NCBI GenBank assembly: GCA_012799115.1
Contig: JAAZLY010000017.1
Span: 1-24,698, forward strand
Reading direction: 5' to 3'
DNA: 24,698 nt
From: Bacillota bacterium
Lineage (GTDB): Bacteria > Bacillota > Limnochordia > Darwinibacteriales > Darwinibacteriaceae
Positions within the stretch are counted from its first letter, which is position 1. Each line of letters begins with the position of its first letter. A program made the translations under genes and the position numbers. Under the pieces are notes generated by a model. It saw only the letters and a list, made by a program, of their open reading frames with translations, was not told the origin of the DNA and searched no databases. Of the stretch, positions 1 to 8,157 are shown piece after piece.

Positions 1-147
1 CTCTTTGGTGTACTTTCCTCCCTAACCTCATTAGAGCTACTACCCTATTTCGTGCTTGCGGCCGTCCTGATTATGCTTGTTGCATCAGAGCTCCTGAACA
101 AAAGGATGGGAACAGATAGCACTAGGCGAGCTGGGCTTCTAGGTTAG
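1..147 (+). CDS. C-terminal end of a membrane protein (5' truncated)
   Basis: Frame 1 is open from the first base to a TAG at 145-147 and gives 48 residues. A hydrophobic stretch (LLPYFVLAAVLIMLVASELL) is followed by a short basic tail, which fits the last membrane helix of an integral membrane protein. The leucine-proline pattern before the helix faintly recalls the end of ClC chloride channel/transporter proteins, but the fragment is too short to assign. The gene runs in from outside the window; no terminator is visible between it and the pirin gene, so the two could be co-transcribed. Confidence 0.5.
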   Translation, partial: LFGVLSSLTSLELLPYFVLAAVLIMLVASELLNKRMGTDSTRRAGLLG

Positions 148-255
148 GTCTGCGTGACAAAGGAGAACGGGGAAGAATGCCGAATTCTACCAGATAGTGG
201 GACAAGACCTCTTGGCAGTCTCACTAGAAAAAATAGTTTAGAATGGGGTGAATTA

Positions 256-1095
256 GTGACTATTCGTACTGTACGACGAATTGTGAAGGGACAACCAGCC
301 ATCGATGGGGCAGGCGTGAAATTGGTAAGAGTTTTTGGACGGGACGATACGGAGGACTTTGACCCATTCTTGATGTTGGATGCCTTTGATTCCACGAACC
401 CTGAGGATTATGTTAAGGGCTTTCCCTGGCATCCCCATCGGGGTATCGAGACCGTTACCTACCTAATTCAAGGGGAGATTGAACACGGCGATAGTCTGGG
501 TAACCAAGGAACGATCTACGACGGCGAGTGTCAGTGGATGACTGCTGGCTCGGGAATCATTCACCAGGAAATGCCCCAACCAAGAGACCAAATCCTTGGT
601 TGCCAGTTGTGGCTCAACCTACCTCGCGAATCCAAGATGACGGCTCCGGCTTATGGTGACATCACAGCAGAGAGTGTGCCTGTCGTGAAGGATGGCGGTG
701 TTACGGTTCGGGTCGTAGCAGGTCACTATCTTGATACTCCAGGTGCATTTCAGGGCAAATATGTTCCTGCGACCTATCTTGATGTCGAGTTAGCGGGTAA
801 TGAGGAATGGTCCTTTGAAACGGATACCGAAGATACACTGTTTACCTACATCTTCCACGGACAGGCCCTATTTCATCCAGAGGGTGAAGAATGGATAGAG
901 CAGAAACAGGCGGTTTTGTTTAACCAGGGAGACACATTTTGGGTGAAGGCAGGACCGGAGGGAATTCGTTTTGTCCTCCTTGTGGCCAAGCCTCTGGGGG
1001 AACCCATCGCCTGGGGTGGACCTATTGTGATGAACACTAGGGAGGAACTTCAACTAGCTTTTGAGGAACTTAGAAACGATACATTCATCAAGTAG
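256..1095 (+). CDS. Pirin family protein (cupin-fold)
   Basis: The product is a pirin: two cupin barrels, one with a non-haem metal site. Some bacterial pirins oxidise quercetin and others are redox-sensing regulators, so the substrate here is unknown. With the GTG at 256 the protein is 279 residues, normal for the family. The motif HPHRGIET (59-66) and IIHQE (101-105) supply the ligands H59, H61, H103 and E105, matching the His-His-His-Glu set of characterised pirins. The GTG is preferred to the ATG at 154 because it follows a GGGGTG ribosome binding site and gives the usual MTIRTV start. The extra 34 codons upstream are not pirin-like. A hairpin follows directly after the stop. It is a single gene with no clear functional partner next to it. 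Confidence 0.9.
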   Translation: MTIRTVRRIVKGQPAIDGAGVKLVRVFGRDDTEDFDPFLMLDAFDSTNPEDYVKGFPWHPHRGIETVTYLIQGEIEHGDSLGNQGTIYDGECQWMTAGSGIIHQEMPQPRDQILGCQLWLNLPRESKMTAPAYGDITAESVPVVKDGGVTVRVVAGHYLDTPGAFQGKYVPATYLDVELAGNEEWSFETDTEDTLFTYIFHGQALFHPEGEEWIEQKQAVLFNQGDTFWVKAGPEGIRFVLLVAKPLGEPIAWGGPIVMNTREELQLAFEELRNDTFIK

Positions 1096-1099
1096 ACAA

Positions 1100-1123
1100 A
1101 AGGAGAGCGATTACGCTCTCCTT
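1100..1123. terminator. Bidirectional terminator between pirin and SIMPL genes
   Basis: Perfect 10-bp inverted repeat, AAGGAGAGCG and CGCTCTCCTT, with an ATTA loop. It sits between two convergent genes, 4 bases after the pirin stop and 11 bases before the end of the minus-strand gene. There is only a weak T-run on either side, so efficiency is uncertain, but the position suits a shared terminator. Confidence 0.7.
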
Positions 1124-1134
1124 CGATAGCTAAT

Positions 1135-1854
1135 CTAGAACCAAAACTCGAGGTTCACGGTAGCACTGACTTCAACGTCTCCAGGGCTGATGGTGGTGGA
1201 TTGCGCACTGTCAGCCCTAAAGGCCATGGTGCTTACCATCGGTGCATACGAGCTGTAGCTCTCGCCCATGGTGGCTAACCCTCCGAGGGTCAAACCTGCG
1301 GCATCTGCCATGGCAGAAGCCTTTGCCATACCTTGCTCGACGGCCCTTTTTAGTGCCTCTAGTTGCATGGTCTGCTTGTCTTGAATATCGAAGCGAACGC
1401 CTTGCACTTGATTCGCACCTGCCCGTACTGCGGCATCAATCAACTGGCCCACGCCTTCCAAGTCGGTGGTGGTGATATTGATGCGGTTTTGCACATGGTA
1501 GATTGTTGAGGTCACCTCTTCGCTTGTACCTCGATTGTACACTTGGGTTGAGCTGTAGACATTATAGCCGCTTGTGGAGAGGTCTTTATCTGTTAAGCCT
1601 AGGGCTTTCAGAGCCGCAAAGACACTTGCCATACGGTCAGCATTCTCCTGGGCAGCTACTTCTGCTGAAGGATCTTTGGTCTCTACACCAAGTGTTAGGT
1701 AGGCGATATCGGGGGCGCCCACAATAACAGCGTTACCGGTCACAGTCAACATACCTTGTTCCGAGGAACGGGCTTGGGCTGTGATCCCAGGAAATAGACT
1801 GAGTATAACAGTGACAAGGGTAAGAACTCCAATTTGGAAACGCAGTTTACGCAT
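1135..1854 (-). CDS. Secreted SIMPL-domain (DUF541) protein
   Basis: The 239-residue product has a signal peptide (about residues 1-28, cleavage near TAQA/RSS) and one SIMPL/DUF541 domain over the rest. Family features are the start LTVTGNAVIVGAPDIAYLTL, the segment YNVYSSTQVYN, and the final strand VEVSATVNLEFWF. Bacterial members such as E. coli YggE are exported, form oligomeric rings and have been linked to oxidative-stress tolerance; a precise activity is unknown. The signal peptide has no lipobox cysteine, so the protein is probably soluble outside the cytoplasmic membrane. A good ribosome binding site (AGGAAG) precedes the ATG. It is divergent from ytvI, with a 159-base intergenic region in which I see no clear regulatory element. 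Confidence 0.88.
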   Translation of the reverse strand: MRKLRFQIGVLTLVTVILSLFPGITAQARSSEQGMLTVTGNAVIVGAPDIAYLTLGVETKDPSAEVAAQENADRMASVFAALKALGLTDKDLSTSGYNVYSSTQVYNRGTSEEVTSTIYHVQNRINITTTDLEGVGQLIDAAVRAGANQVQGVRFDIQDKQTMQLEALKRAVEQGMAKASAMADAAGLTLGGLATMGESYSSYAPMVSTMAFRADSAQSTTISPGDVEVSATVNLEFWF

Positions 1855-2013
1855 AATGATCTTCCTTTCTTTCCTATGTTTAGTAGTGCTTTCACTTTAT
1901 ATATCCTTCGGTACGTATAAAAGTTTATAGGATCGAAAAAAATTTCTACTAATTGCTTTCACCCATTGTAACAAAGGAGACAAGTTGGTACCATACAAGA
2001 GGGAGGTGCAGGA

Positions 2014-3084
2014 ATGTCCGTAGAGGCACGTAGAGAATTCATTGTCCATGTTTCGTTTATTGCTGTGTTAGTGGCTCTTTATTATGTTGTAGTCAAGTAT
2101 TTTCTTGGTTTGGTAACACCGTTCATTATCGGTTTTTTAGTGGCGGCCTTGCTTCAGAGGATGATTGAGTTTCTTTCCGTGAGACTTCGTTTTCCGAAGA
2201 AGCTAGCGGCAGTCATCTGTGTGGTCTTATTCTACGTTATCATTGGGATACTTCTATTTTGGCTTGGTGTAGGTATCTTTAGTTGGTTTAAGGATGTTGT
2301 AGAGCGGCTACCAACGATCTACACGACTGAAATTGAGCCCTTAATCATGCAGAGCTTCCATACCATCGAGGACTTGATGGCCAGATTCGATCTCAGTCTA
2401 GTACAGATCCTAGAGGATTTTCATGTTTCTGTATCGCAATCTCTTGGTAAGATCGTCTCTGATGCGTCTTCTCTGGCAATCTCCGGTATTACCTCCACTG
2501 TATCTTCCGTACCTAAGCTCTTTATTGTGGTGGTTTTATCCGTCATTTCATCCGTTTTCTTCGCTTTGGATTACGGCATGATCTTGCATTCCCTGGCGAA
2601 CTGGATTCCTGAGAAACGCAGGGGTCTCTTGGAGGAAATTCAGACTCTACTTGGCGAGATTGGCGCCAAGTACATCAAAGCCTACGCTCTATTGATGTTC
2701 ATCACGTTTGTCGAACTCGCAGTCGGACTATCTATTCTTGGAGTCCCAGGTGCTTTGGCCATCGCAGCCCTTACTGCGATGGTTGATATTCTGCCGGTTC
2801 TAGGTACAGGCGGGATCATCATACCCTGGGGCGTCTTCCATCTCGTCAAGGGGAACTTGCGCCTTGGTCTTGGCTTATTAGTCTTGTATGTTGTAGTTAC
2901 CGTGATCAGACAGGTTCTGGAGCCAAAAGTTGTAGGTCAGCAAATTGGTCTTCACCCCATTGTTGTTCTGATGTGTATGTATGTCGGTCTGAGGCTTTTT
3001 GGGGTTATCGGTCTTTTTGTCTTGCCATTTAGCATTTTGATCCTCAGGTATCTCTACGATCAACGAACGCCACGTGCAAATTAA
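2014..3084 (+). CDS. ytvI: YtvI-like sporulation integral membrane protein (AI-2E transporter family)
   Basis: 356 residues with about seven to eight membrane helices and the AI-2E_transport (PF01594) layout: two N-terminal helices, a helix near 65-90, an amphipathic stretch around 95-150, then a helical C-terminal half. The segment VDILPVLGTGGIIIPWG (about 255-271) and QVLEPKVVGQQIGLHP (about 297-312) are hallmarks of the family and are most like the YtvI subgroup, named for sporulation in Bacillus. The transported substrate is not known. The start follows GGGAGGTG with good spacing. The next gene, ytqA, starts 12 bases downstream, so the two are likely one transcript. It suggests, but does not prove, an endospore-forming ancestor. 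Confidence 0.87.
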   Translation: MSVEARREFIVHVSFIAVLVALYYVVVKYFLGLVTPFIIGFLVAALLQRMIEFLSVRLRFPKKLAAVICVVLFYVIIGILLFWLGVGIFSWFKDVVERLPTIYTTEIEPLIMQSFHTIEDLMARFDLSLVQILEDFHVSVSQSLGKIVSDASSLAISGITSTVSSVPKLFIVVVLSVISSVFFALDYGMILHSLANWIPEKRRGLLEEIQTLLGEIGAKYIKAYALLMFITFVELAVGLSILGVPGALAIAALTAMVDILPVLGTGGIIIPWGVFHLVKGNLRLGLGLLVLYVVVTVIRQVLEPKVVGQQIGLHPIVVLMCMYVGLRLFGVIGLFVLPFSILILRYLYDQRTPRAN

Positions 3085-3096
3085 GAAGGCAAAATC

Positions 3097-4017
3097 ATGT
3101 GGGGTGACAAACGTTATCATACCCTTGACTGGGAACTGAAGAAGACTTTTGGCCAGAAGGTTATTAAGCTATCGTTGGATGGGGGATTCACTTGTCCGAA
3201 CCGGGATGGCACCTTGGGCACCAGAGGATGCATTTTTTGCGGTGAGGAGGGTTCAGGTGATTTTGCCAGTTCACCTACTCTACCCCTTAGCGCACAGATT
3301 GAGCAGCAGAAGAGGTTCTTGGCGACGAAGTGGCCGAAGGGAAAGTATCTTGCATATTTTCAAAACTTTACCAATACCTATGGACCAGCCCAGTATCTGG
3401 ATGCGCTGTATCGTGAGGCACTTGCTGGGGAAGGTATCGTGGGGTTAGCTATTGCCACCAGACCTGATTGTTTGCCAGGAGATGTCCTGGACGTCCTTGC
3501 CCACTACGCAGAGGAGACATACCTTTGGGTAGAACTTGGACTGCAGACCATTCATTCTTCGTCAGCGCAGTTTATCCGCAGAGGTTTTGATTTGGAGTGC
3601 TTCACAAGGAGTGTGGGGGAGCTTACTAGGCGCAGTATCCGGGTTGTAGTACACCTCATCTTCGGGCTCCTAGGTGAGACTAGGGAGGATTACCTTGAGA
3701 CTGTTCGCTTTGTCGCAGGGCTGGGTGTGTGGGGTGTGAAACTTCACTTGTTACACATTCAAAGGGATACCGATCTCTACCATGTCTATCAAGAGAAGCC
3801 TTTCCCGCTTTTGGGGCGAGATGAATATATTAGTATCATCTGCGATGCACTCGAACTCCTGCCCCCAGAGGTTGTTATTCATCGCCTTACGGGAGATGGT
3901 AATCGAAAGCTCCTGGAAGGTCCGCGGTGGAGTCTAGATAAGCTTAGGGTCCTGTCTGGGATCGATCAGGAGTTGCGGAATAGAGATAGCATGCAAGGAA
4001 AAAGCTCCCAGCCTTAA
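3097..4017 (+). CDS. ytqA: YtqA-type radical SAM protein (TIGR01212)
   Basis: A 306-residue radical SAM enzyme. The iron-sulfur cluster cysteines are C33, C45 and C48 in CPNRDGTLGTRGCIFC, with the Cx11Cx2C spacing typical of the YtqA/Elp3-like branch instead of the usual Cx3Cx2C. Other family signatures are YFQNFTNTYGP (about 87-97), GLAIATRPDC (about 116-125), ELGLQT (about 147-152) and VHLIFGLLGET (about 180-190). The reaction is not established; the family is often suspected of acting on tRNA because of its relation to Elp3. It follows ytvI by 12 bases with an AAGAAGG ribosome binding site. The last codons and the TAA lie inside an inverted repeat that serves as terminator for the opposite-strand gene. 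Confidence 0.9.
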   Translation: MWGDKRYHTLDWELKKTFGQKVIKLSLDGGFTCPNRDGTLGTRGCIFCGEEGSGDFASSPTLPLSAQIEQQKRFLATKWPKGKYLAYFQNFTNTYGPAQYLDALYREALAGEGIVGLAIATRPDCLPGDVLDVLAHYAEETYLWVELGLQTIHSSSAQFIRRGFDLECFTRSVGELTRRSIRVVVHLIFGLLGETREDYLETVRFVAGLGVWGVKLHLLHIQRDTDLYHVYQEKPFPLLGRDEYISIICDALELLPPEVVIHRLTGDGNRKLLEGPRWSLDKLRVLSGIDQELRNRDSMQGKSSQP

Positions 4018-4028
4018 GGGCGGGAGCT
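3999..4028 (-). terminator. Intrinsic terminator of the trxB-like gene, overlapping the end of ytqA
   Basis: Arms 4003-4013 (AGCTCCCAGCC) and 4019-4028 (GGCGGGAGCT) pair over 10 bp with a single bulged A at 4010. Read on the minus strand the stem is followed by five T residues (3999-4003), so it is a classic terminator for the gene at 4051-5277. The stop codon of ytqA (4015-4017) is in the loop, so the element is shared with the convergent coding end. Confidence 0.8.
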
Positions 4029-4050
4029 CTTGAATTCCTAGGTCTGAATC

Positions 4051-5277
4051 TTAGAGTAGGTTGCCTACAGTCTTGGCAATGGATTCTTCTGTGATCTCGT
4101 CCTCGACGAGGGTTGCTACCACTTCACCATTGTGGAAGAAAACAATGGTCGGGTTCTTGGTGACATTATAACGCTTGGCAACCCGTTGGTTACGATATGT
4201 ATCCATTTTGACAACCTTAACCTGACCTGCAAAGCGCTCAAGTGTGGTCTCGATCATGGGAGACATCTCTACAGCCTTCTCTACCATCGGTGACCAGAAC
4301 ATGACTGCTACAGGCAACTTCTCTTCCAATACGGAGTTCTTAAAGCCTTCTTCTTCAACCATATACTTTTCGGCGGCGAAGGCAGCGATGGCACCATCAC
4401 TAGCGGCGGTGACTACTTGACGGAGGTACTTGACCCTTGCGTCACCAACACCATAGACACCATCAATGTTTGTTTCCATCTGCTCGTTTGTAATAATGTA
4501 GCCCCGGCTATCGAGTTCAAGCCCGGAGTCCTTGAGGAAATCTGTTTGAGGAACAGTTCCCACATAGATGAAGACGCCATCGATGGGCATTTCCGTTAGC
4601 TCATTGGTCTTAATATTCTTGATGACGACTCCATTAACAAGTGCGTCGCCCTTAATTTCGGCTAGGGTAGAGTTCCAAATCCACTTGATCTTGGGATTCT
4701 TGAAGGCTCTTTCTTGGAGCATGGGAGCTGCATCAAGGATACCTTCGTCGTGAATAACCACGATGGTGACGCTATTGGCAAACTTGGTGAGGTATCCGGC
4801 TTCTTCTACTGCGGCGTCGCCGTTACCAAGTACGATTACATCGAGATCTTCATAGAAGTCAGCGTCACAGGTCGCGCAATAGGAGACGCCTTTACCGGTA
4901 AAGGCCGCTTCGCCTGGAATACCGAGCTTGCGGGGAACTGCACCCGGCGAGAGGATAATTGTCTTGCCTTCGTAGGTCTCGCCAGCTTTGGTCTTAACGA
5001 CCTTGTTTTCCATGTCGATGCTTGTTACATCACCGCGGATGATTTCTGCACCGAACGATTTGGCGTGGTCGGTAAAAGCTTGCATTAGATCTGGCCCGGT
5101 TGTTCCGCGGGCGAACCCAGGATAGTTCTCCATGTCTTCTGTTGTGGCAGCTTGTCCTCCTGGCGCTCCTTTTTCGATCAAGAGTGTACTTAGGCGCGAG
5201 CGTGCTCCATAAATGGCTGCAGCTAGACCGCCTGGTCCGCCACCAACAATAATAACATCATAAACGTTTTGGGTCAT
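4051..5277 (-). CDS. trxB: Thioredoxin-reductase-like flavoprotein fused to a cysteine-less thioredoxin domain
   Basis: The 408-residue protein (start at 5277, behind a strong AAGGAGGAAGG site; the ATG at 5304 would place that site inside the gene) has two parts. Residues 1-310 are thioredoxin-reductase-like: FAD loop GGGPGG (12-17), redox centre CATC (C134, C137), pyridine-nucleotide loop GNGDAA (151-156), second FAD motif GVYGVGD (273-279). The NADPH 2'-phosphate motif HRRxxxR is absent and replaced by VIHDEGILD (174-182). Residues 320-408 match thioredoxin, with FW (327-328) and the cis-proline NPT (375-377), but where WCGPC is expected the sequence reads MVEKA, so both cysteines are missing. 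It may use NADH, ferredoxin or another donor, with the thioredoxin fold kept as a docking module; this is inference. It is transcribed alone. Confidence 0.85.
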   Translation of the reverse strand: MTQNVYDVIIVGGGPGGLAAAIYGARSRLSTLLIEKGAPGGQAATTEDMENYPGFARGTTGPDLMQAFTDHAKSFGAEIIRGDVTSIDMENKVVKTKAGETYEGKTIILSPGAVPRKLGIPGEAAFTGKGVSYCATCDADFYEDLDVIVLGNGDAAVEEAGYLTKFANSVTIVVIHDEGILDAAPMLQERAFKNPKIKWIWNSTLAEIKGDALVNGVVIKNIKTNELTEMPIDGVFIYVGTVPQTDFLKDSGLELDSRGYIITNEQMETNIDGVYGVGDARVKYLRQVVTAASDGAIAAFAAEKYMVEEEGFKNSVLEEKLPVAVMFWSPMVEKAVEMSPMIETTLERFAGQVKVVKMDTYRNQRVAKRYNVTKNPTIVFFHNGEVVATLVEDEITEESIAKTVGNLL

Positions 5278-5346
5278 ACGATCCTTCCTCCTTTGTATTG
5301 GCATCGCCCTTCACAGACGACTTCTTGCCTGACATCATTCCACTTA

Positions 5347-5376
5347 ACCATATCACTAATCCAAGGGCCTTGGCAA
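5347..5376 (-). promoter_or_regulatory. Possible sigma-A-type promoter for the trxB-like gene
   Basis: On the minus strand TTGCCA (5376-5371) is followed after 18 bases by TATGGT (5352-5347), about 70 bases before the start codon at 5277. The -35 is a fair match and the -10 is poor, so this is a weak call from pattern only. Confidence 0.25.
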
Positions 5377-5501
5377 TACTATTCAGGAAGATTTGTATAA
5401 GATTTCACGATCTGTTGTGGCCTTTGATAAGGGGAGGATTAGGTTTAACCTTGTCGAAGGTGGTAAGACTACAGTAGGTTACGGACATTGGAGGTTTATA
5501 C

Positions 5502-6269
5502 ATGATTCACAAGGCAACAAACATTGCACTAGCTGCTGGAGTTATCTTGAAGGAGAAACTCAAGGCTGGAGTGACGATTCATCACAAAGGTCGAATTGAT
5601 CTTGTAACGGACGCTGATCGGGCTTCGGAAGAATACATCGTGAAAGAACTCCAAAAGGTATTTCCCAGTCACGGAATCCTCGGGGAAGAAGGTGCTAGAA
5701 TAGAGGGAACCAGTGATTATCTTTGGGTGATCGATCCCATTGATGGGACGACCAACTTCGCCCATGGCTTCCCCTATTTTTCCGTTTCCCTAGGGCTTCT
5801 AAAGGGTGAAGAAGTAGTTCTGGGCATAGTGCATAATCCCATGAACCAAGAGTGCTTTGTGGCTGAGCGGGGTAGCGGTGCCTTTCTCAACGGAGAGAAG
5901 ATTGTTGTCTCCAAACAAACAGCACTGCAGGAGAGTCTTTTAACCACCGGTTTCCCATATGATATCGCGACCACAGCAGAGAATAACTTGAAGTCATTTG
6001 AACTTACGAACAAGGTATCACAAGGAGTACGTTGCCTTGGATCTGCGGCCCTTGACTTGTGCCAGGTTGCCGCAGGGCGTCTTGATGGATTCTGGGAACG
6101 TTCGTTGCATCCATGGGACATCGCCGCGGGGAGCCTTGTAGTTACCGAGGCAGGTGGCAAGGTGACCAAGTGTGATGGGCAGGCTTTTAGGGCTTTAGGA
6201 CACGAAGTGTGTGCTACAAATGGTCAGATTCATGAAGAACTCTTGGAGATCCTGGCGATAAGGGAGTGA
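5502..6269 (+). CDS. suhB: Inositol monophosphatase family protein
   Basis: A 255-residue Mg2+-dependent phosphatase of the inositol monophosphatase family, which removes phosphate from myo-inositol 1-phosphate and, in some members, from fructose 1,6-bisphosphate or NADP. Metal ligands are visible: GEE (E62), the signature WVIDPIDGTTNF with D78 and D81, and WDIAAG with D206. Length is normal. The ATG follows GGAGGT with good spacing. It is first in a tight unit: the methyltransferase starts 4 bases after its stop, and the CDF gene overlaps the end of that. The true substrate cannot be read from the sequence. Confidence 0.92.
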   Translation: MIHKATNIALAAGVILKEKLKAGVTIHHKGRIDLVTDADRASEEYIVKELQKVFPSHGILGEEGARIEGTSDYLWVIDPIDGTTNFAHGFPYFSVSLGLLKGEEVVLGIVHNPMNQECFVAERGSGAFLNGEKIVVSKQTALQESLLTTGFPYDIATTAENNLKSFELTNKVSQGVRCLGSAALDLCQVAAGRLDGFWERSLHPWDIAAGSLVVTEAGGKVTKCDGQAFRALGHEVCATNGQIHEELLEILAIRE

Positions 6270-6273
6270 ACTG

Positions 6274-7194
6274 ATGAGAACAAGAACACGTAGCTTTGGT
6301 TCCTCGAGCCGAGAAGGCCATGACTCGTCGGGCTTTTACAATCGTCGACTTTACCAAGGGGTCAAAGAGATGCCCATTGAGGATGGAGATCTCAATAGGG
6401 TTTGTGATTTGCATCTAGATAAGGTTCACCAGGGGGACTCTCGCAGACTTGATTTCCTCCCAGATAACTCTGTACAGCTTATGATCACATCGCCTCCGTA
6501 CAATGTAGGGAAAGACTACGACGATGATCTGGATCAAGGGGAGTATCTTCAACTGATATATGATGTGATGAAGGAGATCTACCGGATCCTGATTCCTGGT
6601 GGGCGTGCCTGCATCAATATTGCGAACATAGGACGTAAGCCCTATCTTCCCCTCAACCACTTAATCAACCAGATCATGCTGGAACTTGGCTTTCTGATGC
6701 GGGGCGAGATTATCTGGGATAAAGGGGCTAGCGCTGGTGCTTCTTGCGCCTGGGGCAGCTGGCAGTCGGCTTCAAACCCAGTTCTCCGAGATGTGCATGA
6801 ATATATCATGGTCTATTCAAAAGGATCCTTTGGTAGAAAGTCCACGGGTCAGATGAGTCAGACGAACACCATCAGCCGTGACGAGTTCCTGGAGTACACA
6901 AAGAGTATTTGGAGCTTCGGAGCAGAATCGGCGAAGAAAGTTCGGCATCCGGCGCCATTTCCTGTGGAACTCCCCTACCGGTTGATTCAGCTCTACTCAT
7001 ACAAAGAAGACATCGTCATAGACCCCTTCTGCGGTAGTGGAACGACCTGTATCGCAGCGTTAAAGACCGAGCGGAGGTTTATCGGGGTCGAGTTAGACGA
7101 GGGCTATGTCGATGTTGCGAACCAACGAATTGCAGCCTTCAGGAACCGTCCCTTACCACTGTGGAAAGACAGTGATTTCATTGGAAATGAGTGA
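6274..7194 (+). CDS. Solitary DNA (adenine-N6 or cytosine-N4) methyltransferase
   Basis: A 306-residue SAM-dependent DNA methyltransferase. Catalytic motif IV is TSPPYNVG (72-79) and the SAM-binding motif I is DPFCGSGTT (250-258). The order IV before I marks the beta group. The intervening region (about 150-225, with SNPVLRDVHEYI and HPAPFPVELPYR) would hold target recognition. SPPY is found in both N4-cytosine and N6-adenine enzymes, so the base is open. No restriction endonuclease lies nearby; it sits between suhB and a metal exporter, which suits an orphan, possibly epigenetic, enzyme. The start follows AGGGAGTGA that overlaps the suhB stop. A second ATG at 6370 would drop a basic 32-residue N-terminus; I keep the longer form because of the better ribosome binding site. 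Confidence 0.88.
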   Translation: MRTRTRSFGSSSREGHDSSGFYNRRLYQGVKEMPIEDGDLNRVCDLHLDKVHQGDSRRLDFLPDNSVQLMITSPPYNVGKDYDDDLDQGEYLQLIYDVMKEIYRILIPGGRACINIANIGRKPYLPLNHLINQIMLELGFLMRGEIIWDKGASAGASCAWGSWQSASNPVLRDVHEYIMVYSKGSFGRKSTGQMSQTNTISRDEFLEYTKSIWSFGAESAKKVRHPAPFPVELPYRLIQLYSYKEDIVIDPFCGSGTTCIAALKTERRFIGVELDEGYVDVANQRIAAFRNRPLPLWKDSDFIGNE

Positions 7195-8129
7195 AAGGTA
7201 TGATGGAGCGGTTACTCAGGTATTTTGTGAAGGGATACAGAGATTCCACCGATCCGAACGTGCGCAAGTCGATAGGGACTTTCGCAAGCTGGTCAGGGAT
7301 TTTCATCAATCTGTTCTTAGTGACTAGTAAGGTTGCGATCGGCCTCCTCACAGGAAGCATTTCTGTGGTGGCTGATGGCCTCAACAATCTCATGGATGCT
7401 GCAGGTTCCATTATTGTCCTAATTGGTTTTAAAATGGCTGCTAAGAAGGCAGATAAGGAACATCCCCATGGACATGGGCGTTATGAGTATATTGCGGGAC
7501 TAGCGGTAGCTGTGTTAGTGCTAGTCGTCGGTATCGAGCTGGCGCGAGGCGGGATTGGCGAAATACTCAAGCCGACTTCCGTTAGTTACACTAAGCCGCT
7601 CTTTGCCATACTGATCGTATCTCTGTTGGTCAAATCCTGGATGGCACTTTTCTTTGGTCGATTGGGCTCACATATTGACTCGTCGCCTCTCAAGGCGGTC
7701 GCGGTTGATAGTAGAAATGACGCCTTGGCCACCGGTGCAGTATTGCTAAGTACAATCTTTTCAGGCTATACAGGAGTACAACTCGATGGTTGGGCTGCCC
7801 TTGGTGTGGCGATTTTCATTGTCTATAACGGGATAGGTCTTGTTAGAGAGACCATCAGCCCCTTGGTTGGTGAGGCTCCCTCTGAAGAGTTGGTGGACTA
7901 TATTTCTACGAAGATTGCCCAGTATGAGGGGGTACTCGGCATTCATGATCTCATTATCCACGACTACGGCCCTGATCGCCGTTATGTGAGTGCGCATGTA
8001 GAGATGCCTTCAGACTGGGATCCCTTGGTCACCCATGAGATCATCGATGGCATTGAACGAGACTTTCTGGAAAAGGACCGGATACACCTTATCATCCACT
8101 ATGATCCGGTGATCATGGAGTCATACTAG
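7191..8129 (+). CDS. Cation diffusion facilitator, manganese-type metal site
   Basis: A 312-residue CDF exporter: a six-helix membrane part (about 30-230) and a cytoplasmic C-terminal domain (about 230-312). The transport site in helix 2 is N65xxxD69 (in ADGLNNLMDA) and in helix 5 D173xxxD177 (in AVDSRNDALA). Zinc transporters usually have HxxxD in helix 5; the ND-DD combination is that of Mn2+ exporters such as pneumococcal MntE. The loop HPHGHGRYEY (91-100) is a family marker. I therefore infer Mn2+/H+ antiport. The GTG at 7191 overlaps the methyltransferase stop by 4 bases; ATG codons at 7200 and 7203 are equally plausible starts. Translational coupling with the two upstream genes is likely. 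Confidence 0.9.
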   Translation: MKGMMERLLRYFVKGYRDSTDPNVRKSIGTFASWSGIFINLFLVTSKVAIGLLTGSISVVADGLNNLMDAAGSIIVLIGFKMAAKKADKEHPHGHGRYEYIAGLAVAVLVLVVGIELARGGIGEILKPTSVSYTKPLFAILIVSLLVKSWMALFFGRLGSHIDSSPLKAVAVDSRNDALATGAVLLSTIFSGYTGVQLDGWAALGVAIFIVYNGIGLVRETISPLVGEAPSEELVDYISTKIAQYEGVLGIHDLIIHDYGPDRRYVSAHVEMPSDWDPLVTHEIIDGIERDFLEKDRIHLIIHYDPVIMESY

Positions 8130-8157
8130 CAACGAGGTTGAAGGAGGAGAAATATAA

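Noticed and set aside
5393..5599. 68-codon frame overlapping the start of suhB
   Set aside because: It runs into the suhB coding region in another frame, has no good ribosome binding site and no protein-like composition.
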